DNA of 64,000 nucleotides from Macrotrachela quadricornifera (GCA_022393335.1 JAJEKB010020228.1:46226-110225), one strand, 5' to 3'. Counted from the stretch's first letter, positions 45,003-57,811 are shown. The notes: generated by a model not told the origin, from the letters alone. Made by a program: numbers and translations.

Positions 45003-48000
45003 GATAACGACTATTGTAGTAAAATAGTTTCATTTGTTTATGAAACTTTACGCAATATAGCCGGAGAAGAAACGCTAGGATACAATTTAATATAGTTCTT
45101 CATGGTTTTATAAATCTCAATTCTTAAACTGTAAACAAATATTTGCATTAATGAAGGATGAGAGTGTGAGATCAGTATATAGAGCGAAGTTTTGACATAA
45201 GGTTGTGCAAAGAATGTGAGTTGGACATGTGTCGTAATGCTCATAATGAGTTCTCTGTCCTGATAGCCTTTCGCATTCGTTCTGCCTCTGACTCTGTAGG
45301 ATACATTGTACACTGTAGTGTCCGTATATAAGTAATATGTCGATCTATGCAGAAGGCATTTTAATTGATAAGTAAGTGTTGCACATATTGTGGCAGAGCA
45401 AAAATAATGCACGGTGATTATTTCTATGGTGTGGTCTAAACTTAAATAACTTTAAAATCTCATTTTATAGACTTACTTCATACTGTTATTCTTTGTTAAT
45501 GTTAATACTTGTTTACAGTCTAAGATTTTAGACTTATTAGATCATGAAGAACTTCTACAATAGATGGGAACTTGTACAAATTTGTACTTGAGAATACTTG
45601 GGAAGGAATTCGTTCTATTAATCATTTTGTGGAAACTTTCAACATGTATTATTCAATCAGTGAAATTAATAAAATTTTATAAAAATTTTTTTTTGTCGCC
45701 AAATAGTTATTCTCAGGTCACGAAAATCAAACTTGAAAATCTTTATACATATAATCCTTTTATTTTTGTTGTTAGTCTGATGTGGAAAAATCACACATAC
45801 TATTAATCACAAGAGTATTGATTTGGTATTTTTCAAAAAGAGAAAAATAAAAAGTACATGTCGCAAACAAAACTATCGGTCTAGATATACAGAGTAAACT
45901 TTACAGATAATAATTAACTATTTCGAAGAAGATTCGCCCGATTGGAAGTGGGCAGCCCTGTTGACAAATAAACTCGAAGTATAAATTTTTTCTTGTATAA
46001 ACAAATTAAAAGATACTTTTTTCATCAAGACTAGTATGTCAGTTGTACATATTTGTTTTAGGTAGTCATTCCACATCGATCTATCTCACCCTCTGCTTGA
46101 GAAACATCTAATTCTTATAGCCAGTCGATCTTTTCAATCGATCGACTATATCATCACAAAAGTCATATATTCTAGAAAAAAGAATTACTAATTACTAAAG
46201 TTTAACTAATAATTGTATGTCGTCACATCTCTATCATTACAAAAAAACGGATACTAATTAAATATTGAAAAATATTTACTAATAAATAAAATTCAACAAT
46301 CATTGAATGTCCCAATGTCTCGAATGAAAAAAAGAATATAGAGAAAAAACGCTTAAATGAGATTTTTAAATATCACTAACTGCTTAATAATTCTTTATAC
46401 TAATTGTAATAAAAATAATACAATTTATATTATTACATTGTTTTTATCAAATACAAGTTGCAAATTTTATAATTTTAAAAATGAAAAATATATTCGTAAG
46501 TATACGAGAATTTTTAATAAATTTTACAACAAATTAATAATAATTGATTCAAATGACAGGAATGGTTCTGGAACAATTTTTCTATTATTTTATCATCATA
46601 GTTAGATGTATATTGGAGAATATTATAAGCTATATAATGGTATAATATTAGTCACGATCATTGGACTGAACTTATGAAAAGTTTAAAAGATGTGTGAGAT
46701 AAATTTTAATGTCTATCAAGCATTTCTTATCGTTAAGTCTAGAAGGACTGTTCACAATAGTTGTATTTTATGGAAGTTATTTAATATCACCATTTTCATT
46801 GTCATCTTTTTTCTTTTTCGTAAAATCTTTCGTAATCCTTTATATAATTGATAGATTCTTTTAATAGAGGATTCTTCTTAATAAGCACATCATAATATTT
46901 CTGACAAGTTCACCGTAATCATAATTACCACTACCATTGTCAAAACCAATATCCGTTTTTATTATAATAAAGCAATTAAAAACAATTAATTAAATCGCTA
47001 ATAGTAAATGATAACTACTACGTACAAATAAATATGCAATCAAGAAAAAGATCAGTAACACGTAACAGCGATACACAAGAAAAAAGAATCAAAATACTGT
47101 AAGTGTCACTTATGCATAAAATGAGCCATTATTTCTATCTGCTAATTGCAGTCATTTTTTAAAACAGTATTATTTGTAATGCGTCGTCATCTCTATACCG
47201 GTACAGGCATAATATATAATAAATATCTTTTATTGGATACCAAAAGTAAAAAAATCAGAAATTTTAACCTGAATTTAAGACCAACAGACTATAGTTACTT
47301 TTTGTCCATAGGAGATAAAACGAAGATATAGGATGATTTTTATACAAATACTAGTGATTATTTAACGAATGTGGACCGATATATGAATATATAAATTTAT
47401 CATAAAGAAAGATAATATGATTTAAATGTTTGTTGTAATTATAAATAACCAATTACAAGTGTAAATAAGCATATTTCACTTAAATCTATTATATTCATTT
47501 GAATATCAGTTAATTTAATATAATTAATACAACTGAAATCTTTATATCATTAAAAACAATATCCATTAATATGTTTTCAAATAAATTATTAATAAAATTC
47601 TGACACTACATTCGAGTAAAAGCACTTACATTCACTTCTTTTATTGTTTCCATTCAGAAAATAATTGTATTCAATACAACTCGATGAACTCTATCCAATA
47701 GTGCATTCAGATGTTTGATAAGTCGGTATGATTATACCATTGGAGAGAGCTCATCGTGTTGTATTGGGCACAAATATTTTCAGAGCTGGCACAATAAAAA
47801 AATTGAATACGGTATCAAAATTTTGTTAAGAAAATGCACTATTTTGAGATTTTATTGAAGCATACGTTGGCTTATGGAAAAACTGACTTCACCACTAGAG
47901 AAAGCTCATTGAGTTAGATGCAGGTTAATATGCGCATGTTCATTGAAAAAAGTCGAATCTGTCCTTACCTTCATCAACATCCATCTTTAACAATTGATTT

Positions 48001-50530
48001 TGATAGAAATTGTTCTGACGAAAAGCAGTCAAGAATAGATTTACTTAGAAAATTAAACGGCATATCGTATTTTATGAATATATTGCTTCTACTATTTTAA
48101 AAAAAGCAATTATTATACGTAGTTTGATTCAGAAAATCAAAGAGACTAATCCTATGAGAAAATATCAAAAACTTAAATAAAAACGATGTACCTGCGATTT
48201 TTCGTAGCGTGTAAAACAAACAATTTACTTTGCAATACTGTCGAATGTATTTTTCTTTTAGTCTATTCCAATAAGTAAATATCTCTCAGATAGATAACCT
48301 GCATCTTGTATTTCTATAAGAAATTTTCTAAATCAAACTGCAGTATTTGATGTTTTCTTTTCATTATCCCTTTAAAAAACAATGTTCAAATAGCAAAGAC
48401 ATACGAAACAAAAATCAGCAATCAATAACGAATGTAGATAGCAATACATAATCTGTAAAACATGGCACTAAATCAATCTGTCGAACATCAATATGTTAAA
48501 TAATGCTAATAATATGCAATACAAATCGTCATTTGAAAACAAATTCTGCCAACATCAGCTTAAAGATAATAACAGCTGATACTTTAAACAATACTTTACA
48601 ATGCGCGAAACACATCATATAATCTACGGATTATTGTAAGCCAATATCATTCTTGTTTATAATCAAATCTTCCATCATTTCTTTGAGAAATTAATTTCTA
48701 TTTCACTTGTTTAAAAAAAAAATGAATACGCAATCTCAAGAACATATACAAGTACATAAGTCCTGTGAAACCTTTATTAAAATTTTTTTTGATCTGATAA
48801 ATGTTACAGTGGCAAATCTCGTAGGACCTCTCTTAAAGTGAATTATTAAAAAGATTTCACAAAAAAACACAATAAATCAGATTTATCAACAAAAAAACAA
48901 AATAATTTAATCCCTTCATTCACCTTTTCAGCACTCATATTGATGCTATTAAAAATTCGTTCTTTTCCAGTATTTTTTTAATAAGCTAAAATAGATTGAT
49001 ATCAATTTCATTCGATGAAGTCCAATGTGATAATAGTCGAATTAACAAATAATGATGATTATTAAGTTTGAATATTAAAAAGAATTCCTTCTTTATCTAT
49101 TATTAAAAATAGTTGAGATCATCATATTTACCATGATACAGTATAGTATCATACATTAGACTAGATTGAATTGATATAGTCAAGTAAAAGGACCAGCACA
49201 AGAAACTTTCAGCAAGCTATCGAAACAGTTTAGTTGTATAACCTTGGATATTAACTTGAGTATACAATAACTGTCAATGTATTAGAGCATGAATAAAGTG
49301 GCGAGTCATTTTCATAAACTGTTTCTATTTAAAAATGGATATATTTAGTTATTAGAAATCAATTCATATGTGATATTTTCGTTTCTTCATCATTAAAAGA
49401 AAGTAATTTTAATACTTTCAAAATGATATTGTCATTATGTTTTGTACTTTCTAAAATATTCTAGAATATTATAAGTTTACGAAATAGTCCATAATAATCA
49501 TAAATATATTTTTGTGTACTTTTCATTGATAGAAAACAATCAAGTATACTATACTAATCAGTGAAATCCATCTGCTGAGAACAAATAATATTTTATGAAA
49601 GATGATGAAAATATAATTTTATCATAGAAGTAAAGATTACTTGATATAGATGATATAAGTCTGTTATATTATTAAGTCTTCTGCAAACATCACGACATGA
49701 TAGAAGAGAATCGTCAAATCATCAAGATTGTCAAGAATTCTCTATATCAACTCAATGAGAAGCGTATGGAACGAAATAGCGATTTTATGAATCATTAATG
49801 TTGTTTCTTTCGAAATATATGCGTGTATTCTGAAAAAATCTGTTATTTTTTAAGTATTCATTTTTATAAATTGCATCATAAAGTTTCTTGTGGTGGTGCA
49901 ATTTTTTCTCCTTACGCAGAAATGAAAACATACAATTATAACGTTAAAATATGAAGACTGTTTAGAAGCAATTACCCGGCATATATTAATTTGGTAGAAA
50001 GAAAAACATCGAAAATGCAATTTCAGCACAAGCTGTTCATGTAGAAGAGTAATATATGAATACTGCTGCAGATACTACATGAATAGTATTTTCTATATAT
50101 TTTATTTTCGGTTGTCTTTTGGTCTACCAAATTCATGTCGTTCAGCTATCCTCTAAATATTTTTTAAGGTTTCATATGTGAGTTTCTCGTATCAATAAAC
50201 TTCAATTTATTTTAATAATGAAGGCCAAAATAATAATGAAATGAGAAAAGTCTATCTTACAGAATGAGAGTTCATCACTAATACATCAAATAATCTATCA
50301 GATCAGATTGCCCAAATACTTGAGTAATATTCAAAGAGCCTAATAGTCTATAATATGTTTAATTTGTTAACGAATAAAATAAATAACAGCAACATGTAAC
50401 AAAAGACGAAAAAGTTCAGACTTTTCTCTCGGAAACAAAAAGTGTAGAGTCTCTGTGGATGAGACGATATAACTACTTAAATTCTTAACCAAGAAAAAAC
50501 TCTTCAAGATTCTATTTACATATCCTGGCT
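45003..50530. other. Long gene-poor AT-rich region (5.5 kb)
   Basis: No convincing gene. Scattered frames (45038-45412 minus, 45564-45806, 46357-46605, 47146-47331 and 47918-48100 plus) are rich in Asn/Ile/Lys/Tyr, as expected from AT-rich noise. A short spliced reading (ATG at 47034, donor GTAAGT at 47099, acceptor at about 47151) gives only about 30 residues and is not called. The 48.1-50.5 kb part is strikingly uniform, AT-rich and without repeats visible by eye. Confidence 0.35.
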
Positions 50531-50737
50531 TTGTTCAATATAGATCGTCTACAATTACCAGTAACATTACATAATCCATACCATCTTCCTAATCGACATG
50601 TATTTATGAAACATACAATGGTATATATTGATGAACAAAGTCATTCATTACATCAACGATTAACTGATAAGAAAAAATTTAATTATATTAAAGAATATCA
50701 ACATCATCTAAAATATTTTGCAAATTTTTATACATAA
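50531..50737 (+). CDS. Orphan terminal-exon-like fragment, 68 codons
   Basis: The frame reads IDRLQLPVTLHNPYHLPNRH, then HTMVYIDEQSHSLHQRLTDK and a short tail to TAA, with a balanced amino-acid composition unlike the surrounding noise. It may be the last exon of a longer or degraded gene; the first codon on record is not an ATG preceded by any promoter signal. It ends 50 bp from the convergent stop codon of the isomerase gene. No family recognised. Confidence 0.3.
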   Translation: MFNIDRLQLPVTLHNPYHLPNRHVFMKHTMVYIDEQSHSLHQRLTDKKKFNYIKEYQHHLKYFANFYT

Positions 50738-50786
50738 AAGAAAATGTTTATTTTTTTAAAAATCATCAAATTCAATTACACTTGGT

Positions 50787-52451
50787 TCACAATTTACTTT
50801 TTTCCTTTAATACGGATGTTGCCATAACACCTTTTACAATATCTTCACTCATTAACATAGCACTATTCCATGTACGCTATATGAATAATAAATAAAAGAT
50901 TTATTAAATAAAGAAAATTCTAATTAATAACATACCACAAAAGTAAAATTATCATCTACAGTATGATCACGTGCATAATTTAAATTGACTTTTGAACCTT
51001 GTACAGCTATAGGACTTTTCTCGGCTATAGTACTTGCTAAAGATATAGCTGCATCGAATAAATCTTCACGAGTATCAAATACACGGCTAGGAAAAATAAA
51101 ATGACATCCATTTGTTATCATTCAATTCAAGATGAAATAGTGCAAGAATATTTGTTGAGTTACGGATGATGGAGAAAATATTAACAGTTATTCTCGATAT
51201 GATCTTTGACTTTTTAAAAATATTTAAGTATCCGATTGTCGAGTCTTGTATAAACGAAAATTGGAGTAGATTAAATATTAGTCCCTTTTCTCGAAAAAAA
51301 TCAAACATACAAAACTGGACTCATTAATTACTGCAACATTAGATATGACGGTTTGTGAAGATTGTGATGCATATCATATGCATTGTTGTGTAAGCATATT
51401 TTATGTTTTACATAGATAAAATATCTGTATGTGATATGAAAATGACTAGAATACGACTTCTTTTTAAAATGGTTTTGTTAGAAAATTTTTGCGAAATCAC
51501 AACAGTATTCATAAAATGCATGAAACCTCTATGAACAAGTCATTATTCGAATCTGAGTAGTTCATAAAAACTGAGTCAACGGTCTGTCTTCCATAGTTTT
51601 ATAAACATTTGTTATCTGAGATATTGTTTATGACGTTTACCTAATAAGTCCAATTTGTTGTGCTTCGTTCGTACCAAATGTTCGTGATGTAAAAACAAGT
51701 TCACGGAAGAGACTATGATCAGTAACTGATTTAGGTAAAATTTGAAGAGTACCGACATCAGCTGCTAAACCTATGTCGACTTCCTAAAGATACAAACATA
51801 TATAATTATTTGATATTTAATCTATAGAAATATTAATACCTTAATAGAAAATGTTGTATCACGTGAACTATAACGAATATCACAACAAGCTGATAGATCA
51901 ATACCAGCACCGAGACAGTAACCATGAATAGCAGCTATTACTGGTTTTTCACACTAGAAATCAAAACTTTATACATAAACGAAAGAAATTATCATTTTAT
52001 TTATTTACTTTGTCAACTGCTCTTAAAGAGTCTTGTGTTCGTTGTATCATATCTCGAGTATGTAATGCTTTTTGTGCTATATCATCGATTTCAACAGATT
52101 CAACAGCAACACTTGATAAATAATTAATATCAATACCTGAAATATTTCAATAAAAACTTTTCATTAATAAAGAAAGAATGAATTTACCAGTACTAAATGT
52201 TCTACCAGAACCAGTCAACACTATAACTCGACATGTCTTATCGATGTTTAGCTGTTCGAAACATATTTTCAACTCACTCAAAAAAAAGAATACCATTTTA
52301 GTAAGTATACATTCATACAAAAAAAAAAATCTTACTCGAATAATTGTTTGTTCATAGCATTGAGTTTCGTCGGTCGATTTAATTCAACAAGAGTTACATG
52401 AGGTTTTGGTTGACTTAATTTCAATGTTTCATATGTAGGTAATGATGCCAT
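50787..52451 (-). CDS. ECH1: Delta(3,5)-delta(2,4)-dienoyl-CoA isomerase, ECH1 type, peroxisomal, 276 aa
   Basis: Crotonase-fold enzyme that isomerises 3,5-dienoyl-CoA to 2,4-dienoyl-CoA in beta-oxidation of unsaturated fatty acids. Seven exons join in frame: 52336-52451, 52188-52276, 52009-52136, 51840-51953, 51641-51783, 50936-51086, 50787-50876 (minus). Acidic residues Asp130 (GAGIDL), Glu150 (EVDIG) and Asp158 (GLAADVG) have the same 20- and 8-residue spacing as the catalytic Asp/Glu/Asp of mammalian ECH1. SRVF, KSPIAVQGSKVNL and YARDHTVDDN are further ECH1 landmarks. The protein ends in Ser-Lys-Leu, a canonical PTS1 peroxisomal signal. It starts directly with MASLPTYETLKLS, without a mitochondrial presequence, so a purely peroxisomal location is inferred. 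Intron 5 is 554 bp; the others are 50-75 bp. Confidence 0.92.
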
Positions 52452-52520
52452 AGATGAAAAGATGAATCGATCAATTAATACTCTTAATTAGTTAATTAAT
52501 TAATATAAAATTTTCTAATA

Positions 52521-52785
52521 ATATTTGACTTTTAAGTATATCATTAGAAAGCGCATTGACAATGCAAGTTCAGTACTTAAATATTTTCAAAGCGTTAGTT
52601 TCTATGAGATACACATTGTACAAATGATTGCAAAACAATATTCGATAGAAAAAATTCTGCCCTATAATATACACTGTTAAATATTCCAAAGAATTTTATC
52701 ATAACTAATTATTGGGACATAAAAAATATACATTTTTGTTTAGTTGTCAATACACTTTCTAATGATATACTTAAAAGTCAAATAC
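52521..52785. mobile_element. ~265-bp inverted-repeat element (MITE candidate)
   Basis: The left arm includes GACTTTTAAGTATATCATTA followed by GAAAG, and the right arm is its exact complement. The arms extend inward to 'gcattgacaa' facing 'ttgtcaatac', about 42 bp in all. The interior of about 180 bp is non-coding. It lies about 70 bp upstream of the isomerase start, within the probable promoter. Confidence 0.6.
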
Positions 52786-52886
52786 TATTTAACTAATGGG
52801 TTAACATTAATAATTGTTAAGTTACGAAAACTAATAAAAATATTTATTTTTTCTTACCTTAAAAAACGAAATAAAAAAAATAAGAG

Positions 52887-53104
52887 TATATGTGCAGAAT
52901 AAATACAGTATCTATTTCATATTTGTTTATAGAACAAAAGAAAAAAAAATTAATTGGATAAAAAGAAACCAGCACCAATAAACAGAAATAGTTTATGAAT
53001 AGTCCATTTTATAGTTATTAATTCTGTTTTTATCCAAATCATAATTTTCTTTTGTTCTATTTTCATATATGACATAGATACTGTGCTCATTCTGTACATG
53101 TGTT
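52887..53104. mobile_element. ~218-bp fold-back element (MITE candidate)
   Basis: The left arm (52887-52968) and right arm (53029-53104) are imperfect inverted copies. Matching blocks are ACAGTATCTAT facing its complement, 'agaacaaaag' facing 'cttttgttct', and 'ggataaaaa' facing 'tttttatcc'. The central loop is about 60 bp. The terminal sequences differ from the neighbouring element at 52521, so the two are separate families. Confidence 0.55.
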
Positions 53105-53809
53105 AAAATAAGCGTCTTAATCTTTTGTACATCACTTTATATATAACAATCGTTGTTTTTTAGAAAAAAAAATGATAAGACCATCTGACTAAAGATAGGA
53201 ATAATCTATGTAAAACTACCACAAAGGTGATATCATTTCATTGGTGGTAATTTCGACTAATAAGAATTCATAAAGACAGAAAGCATCAATATGGAGACAA
53301 TATTGTTAGATATAACTTTCGTTAACAACGAAAATTTTATATTAATATAATAGTACAGAATTAAGAATTGTTTCTTCAAATTTGATTTGCTTATTCTTAA
53401 TGTATCAATTGTTTATGTTAGAAAAGAGTTAAATGACTTGTGTGAAGCTTTTGCAAGGTTTAAAATCTTTTATAGATTATTTAACTTTGTAGCCTAATGA
53501 AGAAAATAAATGGCAATGTTTTCAATAATATAGAATATCTGAAAATTAAACTATCCTTATCAAAATTATATAAACAACAAAGATTTCATTTCCGATCTAA
53601 AGGCATATTTATGGATGCATAGTAGCAGTTCATTCTCTATGAAAGATATTTCCGAAAGACACGTTGATCATCAAATCAGGGATTGATATCATAGGTATAT
53701 AGAGCTCACTCAGCTGATTTTACGATCATTCATGATGCCATATATTTTTTGCCAGTAAGTAGGCCTCGTCGAGATAGATGTAAGTATCAAGCAAGATTAC
53801 ACTAGATTA

Positions 53810-54928
53810 AAATTTTGTATTATATTCAGTTTATTTTTGAATTAAAATGAAAAGATCGACACTTCTCATACTTGAAGGATCTACACAGGTGCTTTCATTA
53901 TATTTTGAGTTTAATTAAGAAATTAATCTGATGTAATCAAATAATAGTTAAATCTCGCCTTGACCTAATAAAAATAGATAATGATCAGTTGATCGAAGCA
54001 TAACTGCTTAATTATCCAGTCAGTAAACACTCCCGACCGAAAAAAAGGAGAAGGAGGATGGTTTTTTATGGTTGGTCGTAATAGCTGTTTATTTTAACAA
54101 CCATAATCGGACGATAAACTATATAAGCGTTTGTCATGTCTCCCAAAGTGAATTCAACATAAATATAGTCATACACATCGTACACGGTTTCATATGTTAG
54201 TAAAATTTATTTATTCTTTATCACATGGTAGGTCAGAAAGAATCTGAGAAATTCTACAATTACTTTATTCTGTTTCGAAATAGCTGTTACAACCTAGTCT
54301 TTAAAACTTATCTCGAGCAGTTGGTTGATAGACAAGCATAACGGAACTTTTATCATGCAGCCAGAGCAGAGGTTGGAAAAAAGGAAGAGAAATTGTATAA
54401 TTATTTTCAATCAGTTTTAAATTACACTCTAAACTTAACCTTTGTAAAAGATTATTTATTATTGAACTATATCGAAAGAAATCTACACATAGAGATGTTT
54501 TATTTATTGTGTCTAACTGAACTATGTTTGTGAATTTCTGTCTACAAGAATTATTTCAAATTGTTTATAGACTGGTATTCGTAATATAATTTATTTTTTT
54601 AATATTTCGAGAATTTCAATCTCAACTGAATTCTCATGTCTGTGACACATTAAAACTCAACATACATTCGATCAAAACTACAATCTCTTGATTAGTTTAA
54701 TAATTTCGGAAGAATTGTCATTATATGTATAAGATAATCTTTCCAAATTATACGGGCAGGTTGACGAAAAGTAGATTATTTTATTAGTCTCTAGTAGAGT
54801 CTTAAAAAATACTTTTCTTGGACTCTGCTCGGTTTAAATTCTGAAAAGCCAAAACCGTGTCTATCGTTAGTATACACACCTAATTGAAAATGAATTCTGT
54901 CTAAGTTCAATTTTACCTGTGGTATATA
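53810..54928. mobile_element. Second copy of the CAGG(T/C)AAAATT element
   Basis: Collinear with 23840-25776 at roughly 85-90% identity by eye: shared blocks include 'cttgaaggatct', 'gataatgatcagttgatcg', 'gaaggaggatgg', 'tatataagcgtttgtcatgtc' and 'ggactctgct'. The right terminus 'aattttacctg' ends at 54928. It lacks the 51-bp tandem repeat block and has internal deletions relative to the first copy. The left terminus is eroded. Confidence 0.75.
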
Positions 54929-55959
54929 CTAAATACATTCTCGATATAGATATTTTCATTATACAAGTTTACACAGAGATATTTTAAAGATTAAATTCTA
55001 CACTTATTTCGCCTCGATTTGATCTCTAATATCCGCACTTTTTGTATAACTTGTAAAGAACAATCAAAAATTAGATATTAATTAAAGTATTCTAAAAGAA
55101 TCGTATGAAATTAATGATTCATCATCTTTAATATTTGATACTAGCAATAACAAGGATTTATTATTCCATAATCATATATATTTCTTATGGCATATAAATT
55201 CAGTAACTTCATTAATTGATATGCTGAGTGTCTTTTTCATATAATTGCTCAAAAACTATTACTCAGAAGCGAGAGACAAACATAATGTAGCATTTTTTTT
55301 CTTTAATTAATTCGATTTTCTGTAAATTTTGTTTTAAAAAAAAAGATTTAAAAATTTTTCAATACTTGGATGAGTTCTATTTAACTGTACGAAAATATCA
55401 AAGAAAAAATTGAAATCGATTTTTAAACTGCTTATATTAGACTTCCTAGTGTAATTAACACTGTACTAATTATCGATTCTATTTATAAATATCAATATAA
55501 ACATTTCAAATTATTTTTCAATCAAACAATTACCAGGAAAATAATATATCTTATCTGATGATACAATTACTTGAATATAGTTTTTCCTCAGCACGAGGAT
55601 TTATATATAACTTTTATTTAGTGATTAAAATTGATGAATTACATAACAAAATATATCGATTTTGATTATGTACAAATCAATTTCAAGCTTGCTGTCCTAT
55701 ACAATTGTTGTTTTTTTTTTAGTTATATTTTATTTTGAAAATATAGTTTTCAAAAGACTTGTGAAATAATTTTAAGATTAATAAAAAAAAAAATAATGAA
55801 AATTTTTATCGATGTTATACAATTATCTTCAATTACTTTTTGATTTTCAAGGTAGATAAAACAATTTTATGGAGGTATTTGTGATGTAAACCTTGAGCCT
55901 GTAAAATAAATAAATTATTTTATAATTGATCAACAAAAACATTATTGATTTCTGTCAAT
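54929..55959. other. Intergenic region, no supported gene
   Basis: AT-rich spacer between two repeat copies; nothing recognised. Confidence 0.3.
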
Positions 55960-56245
55960 TTAAGGGTACCTCTTCCCTCTTTTTAAGTAATAATGTAAAA
56001 AAAAAGTTGTTTTTGTTTATGTTGTTTAAAGATAAACTGAATATTGGCCTCTTCGATTTGCGCTTAAACGAGCTTAATTGGATCTATCATTAAGTTTTTA
56101 TTTAATGTTTATGAAAAACTCCTGTGTGAAAAATTATCAAAAGTTCATTTTCTAATAAGAAATAATACCATCTATAGTAAAAATTCTAGCCCGATCGGTC
56201 TTACCATTTTCGATATCTAGAAATAGTGAAAAAAGAAGAAGGTCA
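55960..56245. mobile_element. Right-truncated copy of the TTAAGGGTACC element
   Basis: Starts TTAAGGGTACCTCTTCCCTC and continues with 'gttgtttttgtttat' as in the 5843 element. Further in it has 'aaaattctagcccgatcgg', matching the 'aaaatttcagctcaatcgg' near the right end of that copy, then stops before the right inverted repeat. The inner part is deleted, leaving about 285 bp. Confidence 0.6.
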
Positions 56246-56753
56246 TTCTTTATCAAAATAAATATCTACCTTGACACAATATTTTTTTTTTCATTTTATA
56301 AATTAAACGAAGAGTAATATGTTCGGCAATTAAAATATGATCAATAGGATGTATTATTTCCGTGGTTATGACTTATCGCCCACGAATGAAAAATACCAGA
56401 AATGTAAATAATAATTATCACAATTAATTGATTTTTTTTTCTCATGACTCTATCACACAAATATAAGTAGAATGAATCGATATATACAGGTAAATACATA
56501 TGATATGAAAGAAAGAAAAAACAGACATTTACTTTTTTTTTTATATCAATGTATCTCTCATTTCAGCATATACTTAGTTATACATATATGTATAATATCA
56601 AAGATATTTGACGTACAATATATAGAAAAGCTTATTTTATTTCCACATAAATTATCAAAAAACTCAAATTACTGTAAAACAAGGAACAAATATATTTATT
56701 CATATTGCCTAAAAAAATTTACGCATCACAAAGCATGACGAAGTGGTAGACTA
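56246..56753. other. Spacer upstream of protease gene
   Basis: AT-rich; the 88-codon plus frame at 56472-56738 has no recognisable features and is not called. Confidence 0.3.
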
Positions 56754-56762
56754 TATATAAAA
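56754..56762 (+). promoter_or_regulatory. TATA box of trypsin-like protease gene
   Basis: TATATAAAA lies 75 bp upstream of the ATG at 56837, a suitable position for a core promoter. Confidence 0.45.
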
Positions 56763-56836
56763 TTGATGAATATATTGGAATAACTTACCAATTTTTTTTT
56801 CTTTAATTTTATTTCATTGATAATTCGACGAAAATA

Positions 56837-57811
56837 ATGAATTATCCAGCACCACAATATGCTAGAGCAGCACCAGCAGCTAAAACCAGTGCAACTAAGA
56901 TTGTTATTATTGTTATTGCTGTTGTTGTGGGTATATTCTTAGTTCTTGGTGCTATAGCTATTGCACTTGGTGTTGGTCTTGGCGTTGGTTTAACAAGAAA
57001 TAATAGTGGTTCATCTAGTAGTAGTAGTAGTAGTTCATCTATTCTATCAGCACCTACAGTAACTTGTACTTATGGTGGTTCATCAACATGTGGATGTTCT
57101 GCAATTCAACCAACATTTTTATCAGCAAGAATAGTTCAAGGTTATACTGCAACAGCTAATTCTTGGCCATGGTTAGTAGAACTTTATATAAATAATGGTC
57201 AATCTCAATGTGGTGGTTTTCTTATATCTTATCAACATGTTGTAACAGCAGCTCATTGTGTAAAAGATGTAACAGCAAGTACAATTACAGTTTATGCTGG
57301 CATACAAAAACTTTCTACACGAAGTAGTGGTCAATTTCGTATTGTATCTGTTGTAAATTCTCATCCAAGTTATTCAGCATCAACATATACAAATGATATA
57401 GCTGTACTTACACTTCAATCAGCATTTACTCAAACATCAACTGTTGGTAAATGTTGTTTAACATATGATACATCATTACCAAGTGTTGGTGAACATGGTG
57501 TTATTGCTGGCTGGGGAACAACATCAGAAAGTAGTTCAACAGCATCAGATGATTTACTTCAAGGTGTTATTCAAGTTCAAAGTAATTCAGTATCATGTTC
57601 TACTTCATCAACTAGTAGTATTCAATTCTGTGCAAGTTATAGTGGTACTGATGCATGTTATGGTGATAGTGGTACTCCATTTATGTCTAGTGTAAATAAT
57701 TTATGGACATGTACTGGTATTGTTTCTTCTGGACGAGGATGTGGTCGAAGTAGTTATTATACTCGAGTTTCAGCTTATCAAGAATTTATAACTAATATTC
57801 TCAATGGTTAA
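56837..57811 (+). CDS. Membrane-anchored trypsin-like serine protease (S1), 324 aa
   Basis: Single-exon gene. A short Pro/Ala-rich cytoplasmic segment (1-20), one transmembrane helix (about 21-52, rich in Ile/Val/Gly) and a poly-Ser stem (57-68) precede the protease domain, giving a type II transmembrane serine protease layout. The zymogen cleavage site is Arg98-Ile99 (ARIVQGYTA). The catalytic triad is complete: His140 (TAAHC), Asp187 (NDIAVL), Ser278 (GDSG). Asp272, six residues before the serine, predicts trypsin-like cleavage after Lys/Arg. Six or more cysteines support the usual disulfides. Oddity: the GDSGGP motif reads GDSGTP, with Thr at 280. Secreted or surface digestion or defence are both possible roles; the substrate is unknown. 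Confidence 0.9.
   Translation: MNYPAPQYARAAPAAKTSATKIVIIVIAVVVGIFLVLGAIAIALGVGLGVGLTRNNSGSSSSSSSSSSILSAPTVTCTYGGSSTCGCSAIQPTFLSARIVQGYTATANSWPWLVELYINNGQSQCGGFLISYQHVVTAAHCVKDVTASTITVYAGIQKLSTRSSGQFRIVSVVNSHPSYSASTYTNDIAVLTLQSAFTQTSTVGKCCLTYDTSLPSVGEHGVIAGWGTTSESSSTASDDLLQGVIQVQSNSVSCSTSSTSSIQFCASYSGTDACYGDSGTPFMSSVNNLWTCTGIVSSGRGCGRSSYYTRVSAYQEFITNILNG

Larger units (their letters stand above)
52452..53809. other. Intergenic region with two fold-back repeats
   Basis: Apart from the two hairpin-type elements listed separately (52521-52785 and 52887-53104), no gene or repeat is recognised here. Confidence 0.3.

Noticed and set aside
47034..47180. Possible small spliced gene (MQSRKRSVTRN…)
   Set aside because: A consensus donor is present, but the joined frame ends after about 30 residues and no further exon fits.
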